A stretch of DNA of 64,000 nucleotides from an uncultured Gammaproteobacteria bacterium (GCA_929200535.1 CAKMZV010000002.1:11537-75536); one strand, 5' to 3'; shown: positions 1 through 9,371, counted from the stretch's first letter. Numbers and translations: made by a program. The notes: generated by a model not told the origin, from the letters alone.

Positions 1-2008
1 TCGTTAGCGTTTCTTGAACCGTTGCTTGCTGATTTGGGGTAATAACGGGCGCATTGTCGTTCACATCGGTGATGGCAATAATCACATCTTCGCTTGTCGG
101 TGGGTTTACCCCGCCATCATTCACTTCAATCGTTAGTGTATATGCCGTGCGTGTTTCAAAATCTAAAGCTGAATTTATCGAAATCCGACCGGTATTTGAA
201 ATCGCAAAAACATTGCCTATATTACCTGCTGTGATACTAAAGCCCGTGATAATATCTGTTGCATCAGCATCCGTTGCGATCAGGTCAATAACATTTGAGC
301 CAACCGATAGCGACTCAGAAACAGTACTTGCTTGACCTGCTGTGATAATCGGCGCATTATCGTTCTCATCAGTAACAGCAATAATCACATTTTCCGTTGT
401 CGATGTGTTTGCTCCGCCATCACCCACTTCAAGCGTTAATGTATAGGAAGTGCGTGTTTCAAAATCTAAATTCGATAAAAGCGTAATTGTTCCTGTATTA
501 GAAATCGCAAAAACATTTCCTATATTGCCTGCTTTGATGCTAAAGCCTGTTATCACATCGGGCACATCGGCATCCGTTACGGCAACTTCAAGAACACTTG
601 AGCCAACAGAGTGTGATTCAGAAACCGTACTTGCTTGACCTGCGGTGATAACTGGGGCATTTTCATTTATAACATCGATGACCTGTACTATTACTTGAGC
701 AGTGCTGACGTTGCCCCCCTCGGTTGCTTGTACAACGAGGGCATAGATATTCTGTGTTTCAAAATCAAGCGACTTGCCTGTAGCTATTGAAAGACCAGAA
801 GCACTAATACTAAAAACGTCATTGGTATTACCTGAAAGAATAGAAACAGTAGCCGCAGGCAGGGTTGGCCACATACCCGTACCACCACTATCATAAACAG
901 TCCAAGCTGCCACTTGAGAACCAGGCGCTAAATTCTCTGCCACCTCAACAATAGACTCGCGCGAATATAATTGACGAACCTCAATTGCTGTCAGTGCTCG
1001 ATTGAACCAATGTATATCATCTATATCTCCTCTCAAACTTTGACCCCCATTACCAAAGCCTCCGTCAAGAGCATCTTGCTCTTGACCCCATACTATATGG
1101 GCAATACTAGTAAATGCTCCGGTACTAAGACTACTCCTTGAAGCATCGAACACACCATCAGTGTAAACAGAGGCGGTATTCCCATTTCTCACATAAACAT
1201 AATGCGTCCAGCGATTGGTCACTAGGAGTGTAAACTGGTCTATGGATCGACTAACACCCAGCAACCAATGATCCACAAACTGGTTATTTTTTGGACCGAA
1301 TAACAAATAATTATCTCGGGACTGGGGACCACCTGAAACACTTAATACAGTATTTAAACCCGCAACAGCAGAATACCTTACCCAGACACTAAAGGAGAAG
1401 TTTGTTGCACCATTCATTATATTAACATTTGTCTTTAAACGACTCGCTGCAGCACTTTCTGCGTCTTTTTCTGCTTGCGTCCAACCAGAATAACGTCCTG
1501 TACCTCCTGCAGAGAAAGAGCCGGGCAGATTATAAGCACGATTCGCCGCCCCAAAGCGATTGGAGGTACCTGTAACTGCCCCAAAAGTTTGATTATTAGT
1601 TGAAAAGTTTCCAGTTGCTTCTACCATCGTGCTGTTAAGATGAAACACGGCATGAGGAGTAGAAACCGTCGTTGTGTATGTGCTTTGAGTAGGATTAAAT
1701 ATGATATAAGGCGCAGCAATTGCTTTGCTGGCACCAAAAGATAGCAACCCAGCAAAAACTAACCTAAAGAGGCTTTGGCGAGCAAAATTTCGGGATTTGA
1801 TAACATTAGCGTCACCTTTGCGAACAACGCTTGTTTTTATAAAAGAAGAAAATAACTTTGTAACTTCGTTATTTTTGTTAGTTGATTGAGATGACGGCGT
1901 AGGTAATTGCGAATGCGAATCTGAAAGTGGCACAGAAAAAATATCTGAACGATAAAACGCCCGAGATACAAGCCGAGAAAATTTGAAAATACTATTTTTA
2001 AATCGCAT
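1..2008 (-). CDS. Large secreted LamG/cadherin-repeat adhesin, 5' part only
   Basis: The frame is open from an ATG at 2008 to the window edge, so the C-terminus is missing (669 codons seen). A hydrophobic segment at about residues 80-98 ends AIA-AP, giving a signal peptide on an unusually long N-terminal extension. Residues ~120-330 look like a LamG/concanavalin-fold domain, with SFSVWVRYS, VYTDGVFDAS and LRGDIDDIHWFNRAL. From ~residue 360 there are cadherin-like repeats of about 101 residues, each with an LDFET motif and a DxNDNAPVIT-type calcium-binding linker. The known role of such proteins is calcium-stabilised adhesion or biofilm formation; that role here is inferred. A 33-bp mini-element lies about 50 bp upstream. 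The ribosome site is weak, so the exact start is uncertain. Confidence 0.85.
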   Translation of the reverse strand, partial: MRFKNSIFKFSRLVSRAFYRSDIFSVPLSDSHSQLPTPSSQSTNKNNEVTKLFSSFIKTSVVRKGDANVIKSRNFARQSLFRLVFAGLLSFGASKAIAAPYIIFNPTQSTYTTTVSTPHAVFHLNSTMVEATGNFSTNNQTFGAVTGTSNRFGAANRAYNLPGSFSAGGTGRYSGWTQAEKDAESAAASRLKTNVNIMNGATNFSFSVWVRYSAVAGLNTVLSVSGGPQSRDNYLLFGPKNNQFVDHWLLGVSRSIDQFTLLVTNRWTHYVYVRNGNTASVYTDGVFDASRSSLSTGAFTSIAHIVWGQEQDALDGGFGNGGQSLRGDIDDIHWFNRALTAIEVRQLYSRESIVEVAENLAPGSQVAAWTVYDSGGTGMWPTLPAATVSILSGNTNDVFSISASGLSIATGKSLDFETQNIYALVVQATEGGNVSTAQVIVQVIDVINENAPVITAGQASTVSESHSVGSSVLEVAVTDADVPDVITGFSIKAGNIGNVFAISNTGTITLLSNLDFETRTSYTLTLEVGDGGANTSTTENVIIAVTDENDNAPIITAGQASTVSESLSVGSNVIDLIATDADATDIITGFSITAGNIGNVFAISNTGRISINSALDFETRTAYTLTIEVNDGGVNPPTSEDVIIAITDVNDNAPVITPNQQATVQETLT
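27..945 (-). repeat. Tandem cadherin-like repeats, ~303-306 bp period
   Basis: The segment encoding the DxNDNAPVIT-type linker recurs near 27-86, 331-390 and 637-685, so the period is about 305 bp. The two units nearest the window edge are the most alike at both DNA and protein level, and the promoter-distal first unit (~661-945) is more diverged. That pattern points to recent unit duplication. The array continues beyond the window. Confidence 0.8.
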
Positions 2009-2059
2009 TAACCATTAACTAATATAAAATACTTTGATTTCTATTATTTACCCTACTTT

Positions 2060-2092
2060 GAGACCTTTGCACAAAAGATATGACAAGGTCTC
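2060..2092. mobile_element. 33-bp mini-element with 5-bp flanking direct repeat
   Basis: The element begins GAGACCTTTGCACAAAAG and ends GACAAGGTCTC, with perfect 8-bp inverted ends (GAGACCTT/AAGGTCTC). It is flanked by ACTTT on both sides (2055-2059 and 2093-2097), the pattern left by a transposition target duplication. It lies upstream of the adhesin gene. Related copies are at 36062, 38605, 46032 and 52005, and its sequence equals the right tip of the ~297-bp elements at 30571 and 43239. Confidence 0.75.
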
Positions 2093-2637
2093 ACTTTTTA
2101 TAAATACATTTACTCAAAACATCATCAAGAAGAGCGACCTTATATAAATTCAGCAAATTTCTCTACATTTTACAAGATTTACTACCTAAATTCCTCTAAA
2201 ATCCTCTATCTAAAATCCGAACAAAATATTTATTTCACTGTTTTGATGCTTTTAAATTCCCCTTTCCTTTTAATGTATCTAATGTATGGCTATTTTTCTC
2301 TTAATTTCAATATATTCTATTTTAAACCATTATTTGCAAAAAATACTTAATAAAACACTTTAATTTTATTTTTTTTATAATTGAAAACCAAACAAAAAAT
2401 TATAAAAGTTGTTATTATGCTTACAAAATAAAATAACAAAAATTGTCGCTACTTGTCGCTAAAAGTCAATTTGACAATTTATAAAAACTTAAATTTGCTT
2501 AATAAACGTAAAAGAAGAAGAAAGCAGATTAAAATTGATAAGGTCATCTCGAATGATAAAGAGAAAACTTCTGCTTTATGGATTATCTAACTCTTTGATA
2601 ATCGCTTCTGCCTCATTTTTCCAACATTAACAACACT
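2093..2637. other. 545-bp AT-rich non-coding region between divergent genes
   Basis: No supported gene is seen. The stretch separates the adhesin (minus) from the helicase (plus) and must carry both promoters. It contains an inverted repeat AAATTGTC (2440-2447) / GACAATTT (2473-2480) around a doubled TTGTCGCTA, a possible operator. The long leader before the helicase would suit cold-responsive control, which is only an inference. Confidence 0.5.
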
Positions 2638-3852
2638 ATGCAAACATTTCAAGAAATGGCTCTACCCGAGTCACTCAATCATACATTAATTGATATGGGG
2701 TTTAATAACCCAACTCCGGTTCAACAAGAAGCCATTCCTTCTGCTTTACAAGGAAGGGATATCTTAGGTTCTGCACAAACGGGTACTGGAAAAACGGGTG
2801 CCTTTGGAATTCCATTAGTTAACCATCTACTAACCAATACAGAGGGAGCAGCTTTGGTAATGACACCAACACGCGAGTTGGCAACACAGGTGATGAGCCA
2901 GTTACAAAAGATGCTTGGGAAAAAATCAAAAATTAAAGTCGCTTTGTTGATTGGTGGCGAACCAATGCCAAAACAGTTTCGTCAATTACGTAATAGTCCA
3001 AGATTGATAGTTGGTACGCCCGGTAGAATCAATGATCATCTTAAACGTAGAAGTTTACAGTTAAATACAACTGATTTTCTCGTTCTTGATGAAACAGACC
3101 GAATGTTGGATATAGGCTTTACTGTTCAAATCGAAAATGTTATGGCACACTTATCTCCCGAGCGACAAACATTATTATTTTCTGCAACGCTTCCGAAAAA
3201 TATTACACGTATTGCTGGGAAGTATTTAAATGAACCAGTGAGAGTGGCAGTTGGTGCTCCTTCTTCTCCCGTAGAAAAAATTAAACAAACGTGTTTAAGA
3301 CTCAAGGAAGCAGACAAACATTCCACTTTACTGACCCAATTGGATGAATGTGAGGGGACAATTCTTATTTTTGTAAAAACCAAATTTGGCACCGAAAAAT
3401 TAGCAAAAAAACTCCGCCAAGAGGAGCATTTTGCAGATGCTATTCATGGAGACTTGAGGCAGCATAAGCGCGATCGAGTGATTGCAAAGTTTAGAAATAA
3501 AACGTTTCGTATTTTAGTTGCCACTGATGTCGCTGCTCGAGGCTTGGATATACCTCATATTGAATATGTGATCAATTATGATCTACCTCAATGCCCTGAA
3601 GATTATATTCACCGCATCGGTAGAACTGGACGAGCTGGGGCTTTGGGTAATGCATTGAATTTTATCACTCCAGCAGATAATAAAAAATGGCAAGCCATTG
3701 ATCGCTTGTTAAATCCCAATAACAAGCAAAAAGAATCTTTCAAGCCAAAAAAACCAAAAAATAAAAAATGGGGTTTCAAAAAAAAGTTTAAAACTCCCTC
3801 TTCAAGCAACTCACACAAAAAGAAAACGTTTAAAACGAAGGCTAAAGCATAA
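2638..3852 (+). CDS. DEAD-box ATP-dependent RNA helicase, RhlE-like
   Basis: The 404-residue protein has the ordered superfamily 2 motifs: Q motif around NPTPVQQEAIP, Walker A AQTGTGKT, PTRELA, TPGR, motif II DETD, SAT, and HRIGRTGRAG. The family unwinds short RNA duplexes in ribosome assembly or RNA decay in the cytoplasm. The tail after residue ~365 is very lysine-rich, typical of an RNA-binding extension in RhlE/RhlB-type proteins. Motif II reads DETD instead of DEAD; the first Asp and Glu needed for ATP hydrolysis are kept. The subfamily (RhlE rather than RhlB or SrmB) is inferred from length and tail. The gene is monocistronic and convergent with comM. Confidence 0.9.
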   Translation: MQTFQEMALPESLNHTLIDMGFNNPTPVQQEAIPSALQGRDILGSAQTGTGKTGAFGIPLVNHLLTNTEGAALVMTPTRELATQVMSQLQKMLGKKSKIKVALLIGGEPMPKQFRQLRNSPRLIVGTPGRINDHLKRRSLQLNTTDFLVLDETDRMLDIGFTVQIENVMAHLSPERQTLLFSATLPKNITRIAGKYLNEPVRVAVGAPSSPVEKIKQTCLRLKEADKHSTLLTQLDECEGTILIFVKTKFGTEKLAKKLRQEEHFADAIHGDLRQHKRDRVIAKFRNKTFRILVATDVAARGLDIPHIEYVINYDLPQCPEDYIHRIGRTGRAGALGNALNFITPADNKKWQAIDRLLNPNNKQKESFKPKKPKNKKWGFKKKFKTPSSSNSHKKKTFKTKAKA

Positions 3853-3951
3853 GGTTTGTTGATAATGGTTAGTTGTTAATTGTTAATGATTAATTATTCA
3901 CTCTGAAACAAGTTTCAGGATGACAGGAAAAGGAATGACATTGTTCAGTAG

Positions 3952-4021
3952 GGGCAGACCTACGTGTCTGCCCGCATGTGAGGACGCATGCGATATGCAT
4001 TCCCACGCAGGAGCGTGGGAA
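3952..4021. repeat. Two strong hairpins between convergent rhlE-like gene and comM
   Basis: The first hairpin (3952-3973) pairs GGGCAGAC with GTCTGCCC around six bases. The second (4000-4021) pairs TTCCCACGC with GCGTGGGAA around four bases. Neither is followed by a clean T-run, so they look more like REP-type palindromes than a canonical terminator. They may still stop transcription from both convergent genes. Short TTAACAATTAACCATT-like AT-rich segments flank this stretch and recur on the other side of comM. Confidence 0.55.
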
Positions 4022-4057
4022 CCATTAACAATCAATCATTATTAACTATCCATTAAC

Positions 4058-5542
4058 TTACGAGCGATCTAATTGGCGGTAATTGATGGCTTGGCTAATG
4101 TCGGAGGTGATTATTTTTTTACGTTTGTAACCATCGGCTATAGTGCGAGATAGGCGAAGTATTCTATGATAAGAGCGTGCTGAGAGTTTGAGTTTGTCTA
4201 TGGCTTGCTCTAATAGCTGTTTTTGGGCGGTGTCGAGGCGGATGTATTGTTCTATTTCTTTAACCGATAAGCGGCTATTGAGTTTGCCTTGGCGTTGGTA
4301 TTGCATGTCCCGTGTTTGTTGTACATGGGCACGAACTTTTTCGCTGGTGTGGGTGGATTTGGGTAAGTTAATAAGCTCGTTGGTATTAATAGGGTGCATT
4401 TCAATATGCATATCAATCCTATCGAGCAAAGGACCAGATAATTTGCTACGATAGCGTTTAATATGTTCTTCATTACATTGGCAACGTGGTTCGCCAAGAT
4501 AGCCACAAGGGCAGGGGTTCATTGCAGCAATGAGTTGGGTATCGGCAGGGAATATTACTTTACTATGGGCACGAGATACACTAACTTGTCGGCTTTCTAA
4601 GGGTTCGCGTAGGGATTCTAATACTTCTCGTTTAAATTCGGGAAGTTCATCGAGAAATAAAACGCCATTGTGAGCAAGTGAGATTTCTCCTGGTTGTGGT
4701 ATGCTACTACCACCAATAAGAGCCACTGCAGAGCTACTGTGATGAGGATGGCGAAAGGGTGGAAATGGACTCCAGTTGGTGTGGTTAATATGGCGACTAA
4801 GGGAGTGAATGGCTGCCACATTAAGTTGTTCGGTGGTGGTAAGTGGTGGCAAAATTCCAGGGAGAGCTTGAGCTAACATACTTTTACCACAGCCCGGAGG
4901 ACCAAACATTAGAGCACTATGCCCTCCACTTGCGGCATAAACAATTGCTCGGCGTGCTAATTCTTGCCCTCGTATGGCACTCCAGTCAATTTCTGGTTGG
5001 TAGATGGGTGGGTTCGGGTTTGGTTGGGGTTTAGAGAGTTTGGTTTCTCCACGTAAAAATTGCACAACTTCGATAAGGTTTTGTGCAACTCGAATATCAA
5101 CATTTTCGATCATACTGTAAATATGCTCTTCTTGTTTGGGAACAATTAAGGTCTTTTTTTGTCCTTGCATTAAGGCAGGAAGTAATCCTTTTGCCGCTCT
5201 AATTTCTCCGCTTAGGGCGAGCTCTCCATAAAATTCATAGTTGCTTAAATCGGCATTGAGTTGATTGCTAACGCTTAGAATGCCAAGGGCAATAGATAAA
5301 TCATAATGCGTGCCTATTTTGGGTAGGTCAGCTGGTGCAAGGTTGATGATATAACGCTTTGAGGGAACAGAAAAACCACTTTGAAGAAGGGCGCTACGAA
5401 CTCGATCACGACTTTCTTTGACTGCCGTTTCCGGTAGTCCGATAATAATTATTGCCGGTATTCCGTTTTGTTGGTGAACTTCAACCGCAATTTCAGGGGC
5501 GAATAAGTCTCCTTGAAGCCTTGTGTAGCAGGTGCCTAACAC
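4058..5542 (-). CDS. comM: YifB/ComM family AAA+ ATPase (Mg-chelatase-like)
   Basis: The 494-residue protein starts at ATG 5542. It has an N-terminal Lon-protease-like ChlI fold (residues ~1-170), an AAA+ module with Walker A GPPGCGKS and Walker B LFLDELPEF, a cysteine-rich loop CPCGYLGEPRCQC, and the C-terminal Mg_chelatase_C region. ComM of Vibrio is a hexameric helicase that promotes branch migration when transforming DNA is integrated. Presence here suggests, but does not prove, natural transformation, which would fit the recombination scars in the his operon. The gene stands alone between repeat-bearing intergenic regions. Confidence 0.92.
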   Translation of the reverse strand: MLGTCYTRLQGDLFAPEIAVEVHQQNGIPAIIIIGLPETAVKESRDRVRSALLQSGFSVPSKRYIINLAPADLPKIGTHYDLSIALGILSVSNQLNADLSNYEFYGELALSGEIRAAKGLLPALMQGQKKTLIVPKQEEHIYSMIENVDIRVAQNLIEVVQFLRGETKLSKPQPNPNPPIYQPEIDWSAIRGQELARRAIVYAASGGHSALMFGPPGCGKSMLAQALPGILPPLTTTEQLNVAAIHSLSRHINHTNWSPFPPFRHPHHSSSAVALIGGSSIPQPGEISLAHNGVLFLDELPEFKREVLESLREPLESRQVSVSRAHSKVIFPADTQLIAAMNPCPCGYLGEPRCQCNEEHIKRYRSKLSGPLLDRIDMHIEMHPINTNELINLPKSTHTSEKVRAHVQQTRDMQYQRQGKLNSRLSVKEIEQYIRLDTAQKQLLEQAIDKLKLSARSYHRILRLSRTIADGYKRKKIITSDISQAINYRQLDRS

Positions 5543-5584
5543 TTTTTGTTCTCTTTATTCATTGCTCGGAGCCTAGTATTTGTC

Positions 5585-5607
5585 ATTCTGAGGCTTGCCC
5601 TCAGAAT
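5585..5607. repeat. Hairpin upstream of comM
   Basis: ATTCTGAGG (5585-5593) pairs with CCTCAGAAT (5599-5607) around a five-base loop. A GGATGACAGG-like segment follows, and a similar one occurs in the downstream flank of comM (CAGGATGACAGG near 3917). It resembles a dispersed REP-like palindrome, not a promoter element. It sits between uppP and comM, both on the minus strand, so it may reduce read-through into uppP. Confidence 0.45.
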
Positions 5608-5656
5608 AACAGAAAGAGGGATGACAGGGTGGGAACGAGTAAACAATTAACCATTA

Positions 5657-6451
5657 TTAATAATCCATTAACAATATGAGTACTATACCAAGTAGTAGTC
5701 GATAGATAACAAAGGGGAGGACGCCTATTTTTTCGATAAATGAGAGGAGTAGGTGAATAACTAACCAAGCTGTAATTGCCGATAGCACAAAGGCAAGAAG
5801 AAAGCTGAACCAGTCAACTGGATTGGGTTGTTGTATTAATTCTGCTGTTTTGAGTAGGCTGGCAGCGAGAATTAGTGGAACAGCAAGAAGAAAGCAGTAT
5901 TTTGTTGCCGCTTGTCTTGTCATTCCAATAAGTAGGGCTGCCGTTAAGGTGATACCTGAACGCGAGGTGCCGGGAATAAGTGCAAGGGCTTGCATTAGTC
6001 CGATAAATAGGGCGTGGTGGGAGTTTAGTTGGTAGAGGTCTTTATTGCCTCGAAATCGATCGGCATAGGCAAGAAGAAGCGCAAAAATAATCGTCGTGGT
6101 GGCAATAACGATGGTGGATCGTAAGTTTTGCTCTATCCAGTCGTCAAAAAGTACGCCGAATAGCCCAGCAGGAATAGTGGAGATAATAATAAACCATGCT
6201 AATCGACTGTCGGAATTGTGTTGTCCAAGCAGGGATTGAAGTCCGCTAATGGTTAGTGTGGTGAGTTGTTTACGAAAATAATGGCAAACGGCAACTAAGG
6301 TGCCACAGTGTACGGTAACATCAAATGCCAGCCCTTGATCTTGCCAACCCCCAAATATTGGAACTAATATGAGGTGAGCCGAGCTGGAAATGGGTAAAAA
6401 TTCGGTGATACCTTGAACAAGAGATAAAACAATGGTTTGGATAATATCCAT
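5657..6451 (-). CDS. uppP: Undecaprenyl-diphosphatase
   Basis: The 264-residue polytopic membrane protein has the two BacA/UppP signatures: QGITEFLPISSSAHL near the N-terminus and GTSRSGIT around residue 160. The family dephosphorylates undecaprenyl pyrophosphate to recycle the lipid carrier for peptidoglycan and other envelope polymers, and overexpression gives bacitracin resistance. Length is close to the E. coli protein (273). It is immediately downstream of the penicillin-binding protein gene (15-bp gap), so the two may be co-transcribed and act in the same cell-wall pathway. Confidence 0.95.
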   Translation of the reverse strand: MDIIQTIVLSLVQGITEFLPISSSAHLILVPIFGGWQDQGLAFDVTVHCGTLVAVCHYFRKQLTTLTISGLQSLLGQHNSDSRLAWFIIISTIPAGLFGVLFDDWIEQNLRSTIVIATTTIIFALLLAYADRFRGNKDLYQLNSHHALFIGLMQALALIPGTSRSGITLTAALLIGMTRQAATKYCFLLAVPLILAASLLKTAELIQQPNPVDWFSFLLAFVLSAITAWLVIHLLLSFIEKIGVLPFVIYRLLLGIVLILLMDY

Positions 6452-6466
6452 AGTATCAAGTGCAGT

Positions 6467-9067
6467 CTAAAATATCTTTTTAATTAGCGATTCGATGGGT
6501 TTTTCTTGTTGTTCAAGAATAAGTTTTCTTTCTTGTGTTTTAGATTTTTTGGTTTTCGTTGGTGCGTATTGCGAGCGAAATATTTCTAATGTTGTATTAT
6601 TTGCAGCGTCTGCATTTAGCACTGATTTTCCGCTTTTTTTAGAAACTCTAAGTTCTATAATGTTGTTGCTTCTTGGGAAGTCTATAACAGGGGTGTCTTT
6701 TAAGACTTCCTGCATATAGTCTATCCATACAGGGAGGGCAGCTCTACTACCCGTTTCCTCATTTCCCATAGGTTGAGGATTATCATAGCCAACCCAAACC
6801 GTGGTAACAATAGAGCGATTAAATCCGGAGAACCAAGCATCGTATTGATCATTGGTAGTGCCCGTTTTTCCAGCAATATCAGGGCGGTTGAGTACGCGAG
6901 CACGACGACCCGTTCCATATTTGATAACATCTTTTAAAATATTGGTGATAATATAGCTCACATCAGCATCTAAGGTTCTTGGAGGGGAGGGGGGTATAAA
7001 TTTTTCTAAAGAGTCGCATTCTTCATAGCATACCACTGGTGGTTGGTGTTTATAAATTGTGTTGCCTTGACTATCTTGTATTTCAGCAACAATGTAGGGG
7101 GTTACTAAGTAGCCTCCATTGGCAAAAACGGCATAGCCTCGTGCTATTTCCATTGGTGTTAAGGCTGCACTTCCAAGCGATATAGATAGGTTTCTATTTT
7201 GCACAAAGGGTTTCCGCTTAAAACCAAATTTTTTCATATAGTCTATGGTGTATTCGGTGCCTATTTGAGCTTGTAGTTGTACGGAGACTAAATTTCTTGA
7301 TTTTGTTAATGCTTCACGTAAACGAGTGGCACCAAAATATTTTCCCGAGTAGTTGCTTGGTGTCCAAATAAATCCGGTTGATTTATCTTCAAAGGACATT
7401 GGAATATCTTCAATGATTGATGCTGCTGTGAAGCCTTTATTAAAGGCAGCTGCATATAAAAAAGGCTTGAAGTTTGATCCGGGTTGACGATTGGATTGAG
7501 TTACTCGATTAAATTTGTAGTTTTGATAATTAAAACCTCCAATCAATGAGTTAATCGCTCCCGTACGAACATCAAGGCTAACCAACGCTACTTGTGCTTT
7601 AGGTTTAGTCACAAGAGTATAAGTTTTGCTTGTGCCATCTGTTTCTGTTTTTTCTTTTACATAAATAATCCCCCCTGTGGGTAGTGCTTTACTTTGGCGA
7701 CGATTACTCTGTTTTGAGCTTATTAGTTTGGGGTGAAAGTAAACGCCAGATGCTTCATTTAATAGTAGATATTCTATATCCTCTTTGATTTTTTTTGAAA
7801 TTATTTTGATTTTTGTGGCTTCTGCAGTTTCTCGAGTCCAGGTATTTCTTGCCCATGAAATATCTTTTAAGGGTAGTTTGGTAATTTGGTTGTCTTCTAA
7901 TATGGCAACAATTTGATTGTCTTTAGAGTGGTAAATAATTCCTCGGGTTAAACCGAGAATTTCTGGTATTTGCTGAGTTAATCCAATTAAATAGTTTCTA
8001 TTTTTTTCTGATTTAATGATTGTGTTTTTTTGTATGAGATTTAATTCTTCCCAATTTTTCTCATTTTCAAATTCTATCGCTACTTTTTTCTCAGCACCAC
8101 TCCAAGAGTGTCGGCGAATGTAGTTTAAAACTCCTCGTTGAACTGCTTTGTTAGCAACTCTTTGGTTTTTGCCAGAAAGCGTGGTAATTACCTTGTAGCC
8201 TTTTTCATAGATGCCTTCTTTTATCCCTTGCTGTTTTAAAATTTTGACCGCTTTATGATGTGCCATACTTGCAGCATGTCCGGCATCAAGCTCAACCGAC
8301 GCCCCAAAGTTTTTGGCTTTAATCGGTTCGGAAACGGCAAGTAAATAGCGTTCTTCTGTGATGATGCCTTCTTGGAATAATCTCAGTAAAATGTAATCTC
8401 TACGTTGTTTGGCTCGTGTTGGATTGGATAGCGGATTGTAAGCCGATGGTGCCTTTGGTAGCCCTGCAAGCATTGCTTGTTCAGAAAGCGTTAGTTGTGT
8501 GAGTTTTTTTCCAAAATAAGTTCTCGCAGCAGCCTGAAAACCATAGGATCGATGCCCAAGAAAAACTCGATTGATATAAAGTGTTAAAATCTCATTTTTA
8601 CTGTAAACATTTTCCAAACGAAAGGCTAAAAAAATCTCTCTAAATTTGCGGATAAAACTTTTTTCTCTTGTGAGAAATAAGTTACGAGCTAATTGCATTG
8701 TTAGAGTGCTTGCCCCTTGATTTTTTTGACCCGTTTTAACCAGTTCTATAAACGCACGAAATAAACCCAAAAAATCTACTCCAAAATGATCGTAAAAACG
8801 ATTGTCCTCAATAATTAAAAGAGAGTTTATTAGATCTTTTGGAATTTCATCAAACTCAACCAAATATCTTCGCCTAATGCCTATTTCTGAAAGCACTAAG
8901 CCTTCTTTTGAGTAAATTTTCATTGGTTCGCTCAAGGAGACTTCTCTGATGCTAGAAGTATTTGGCAAGTATGGCTCAATAATACGAAAGTAAGCAACGA
9001 TAGAAAAGCCTATGAATAGAATAAAGCTAATCAATAAGCTAAAACCTATAATTTTTAATTTCTTCAT
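6467..9067 (-). CDS. mrcA: Class A penicillin-binding protein 1A (bifunctional)
   Basis: I place the start at ATG 9067 (MKKLKIIGF, 866 residues). The frame extends upstream to a TTG at 9130, but those residues come from a repeat remnant. A single N-terminal membrane anchor (residues ~5-25) is followed by a glycosyltransferase domain with EDNRFYDHFGVD and QGASTLTMQLARNLF. After an inserted OB-like region comes a transpeptidase domain with the active-site serine in PGSNFKPF, SRNLVS, and KTGTT. It polymerises and crosslinks peptidoglycan on the periplasmic side and is the target of beta-lactams. The motifs for both activities are intact. Confidence 0.93.
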   Translation of the reverse strand: MKKLKIIGFSLLISFILFIGFSIVAYFRIIEPYLPNTSSIREVSLSEPMKIYSKEGLVLSEIGIRRRYLVEFDEIPKDLINSLLIIEDNRFYDHFGVDFLGLFRAFIELVKTGQKNQGASTLTMQLARNLFLTREKSFIRKFREIFLAFRLENVYSKNEILTLYINRVFLGHRSYGFQAAARTYFGKKLTQLTLSEQAMLAGLPKAPSAYNPLSNPTRAKQRRDYILLRLFQEGIITEERYLLAVSEPIKAKNFGASVELDAGHAASMAHHKAVKILKQQGIKEGIYEKGYKVITTLSGKNQRVANKAVQRGVLNYIRRHSWSGAEKKVAIEFENEKNWEELNLIQKNTIIKSEKNRNYLIGLTQQIPEILGLTRGIIYHSKDNQIVAILEDNQITKLPLKDISWARNTWTRETAEATKIKIISKKIKEDIEYLLLNEASGVYFHPKLISSKQSNRRQSKALPTGGIIYVKEKTETDGTSKTYTLVTKPKAQVALVSLDVRTGAINSLIGGFNYQNYKFNRVTQSNRQPGSNFKPFLYAAAFNKGFTAASIIEDIPMSFEDKSTGFIWTPSNYSGKYFGATRLREALTKSRNLVSVQLQAQIGTEYTIDYMKKFGFKRKPFVQNRNLSISLGSAALTPMEIARGYAVFANGGYLVTPYIVAEIQDSQGNTIYKHQPPVVCYEECDSLEKFIPPSPPRTLDADVSYIITNILKDVIKYGTGRRARVLNRPDIAGKTGTTNDQYDAWFSGFNRSIVTTVWVGYDNPQPMGNEETGSRAALPVWIDYMQEVLKDTPVIDFPRSNNIIELRVSKKSGKSVLNADAANNTTLEIFRSQYAPTKTKKSKTQERKLILEQQEKPIESLIKKIF

Positions 9068-9122
9068 TGTCGTTATGCTAATCTTTTTTTTGCATAAAAT
9101 GGAAATAAATATGTTGTAAACT

Positions 9123-9225
9123 GAGACCAAATTTGCTAAGACGGACGTATTCGCTTCATTTCACGCCTTGATTAGAATTGTTTTTTTTCAGTTTTTTTTG
9201 TCCATTTCCACTCTGCAACGGTCTT
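9123..9225. mobile_element. Decayed, internally deleted mini-element copy
   Basis: It begins GAGACC and ends near GCAACGGTCT, matching the ends of the family. The interior AAGACGGACGTATT...TTTCACGCCT matches the middle of the full-length copies at 30571 and 43239 (opposite orientation). No convincing flanking direct repeat is left. It lies just upstream of mrcA, supplies the misleading TTG-initiated extension of that gene, and could carry or separate its promoter. Confidence 0.55.
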
Positions 9226-9283
9226 TATTATTACGTATTCGCTATTTATGACCATTGTATAAAAGTATGCGATGTCCAAGTAA

Positions 9284-9371
9284 TGGCGGTGAGAGAGGGA
9301 TTCGAACCCTCGATAAGTTTCCCTATACACACTTTCCAGGCGTGCGCCTTCGACCACTCGGCCACCTCACC
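9284..9371 (-). tRNA. tRNA-Ser (anticodon GGA)
   Basis: Read on the minus strand from 9371, the acceptor arm GGTGAGG pairs with TCTCACC with a terminal G-T. The D-arm is GCCGAGTGGTCGAAGGC, the anticodon stem-loop CACGC-CTGGAAA-GTGTG (anticodon GGA), and a long variable arm of serine type follows. The T-arm is GAGGG-TTCGAAT-CCCTC. The discriminator G and an encoded CCA are present (9284-9286). It decodes UCC and UCU serine codons. Confidence 0.95.

Noticed and set aside
2440-2480. Possible operator AAATTGTC/GACAATTT before the helicase
   Set aside because: The inverted repeat is real but short in an AT-rich region, with no regulator to match, so I did not call it as a regulatory site of its own.
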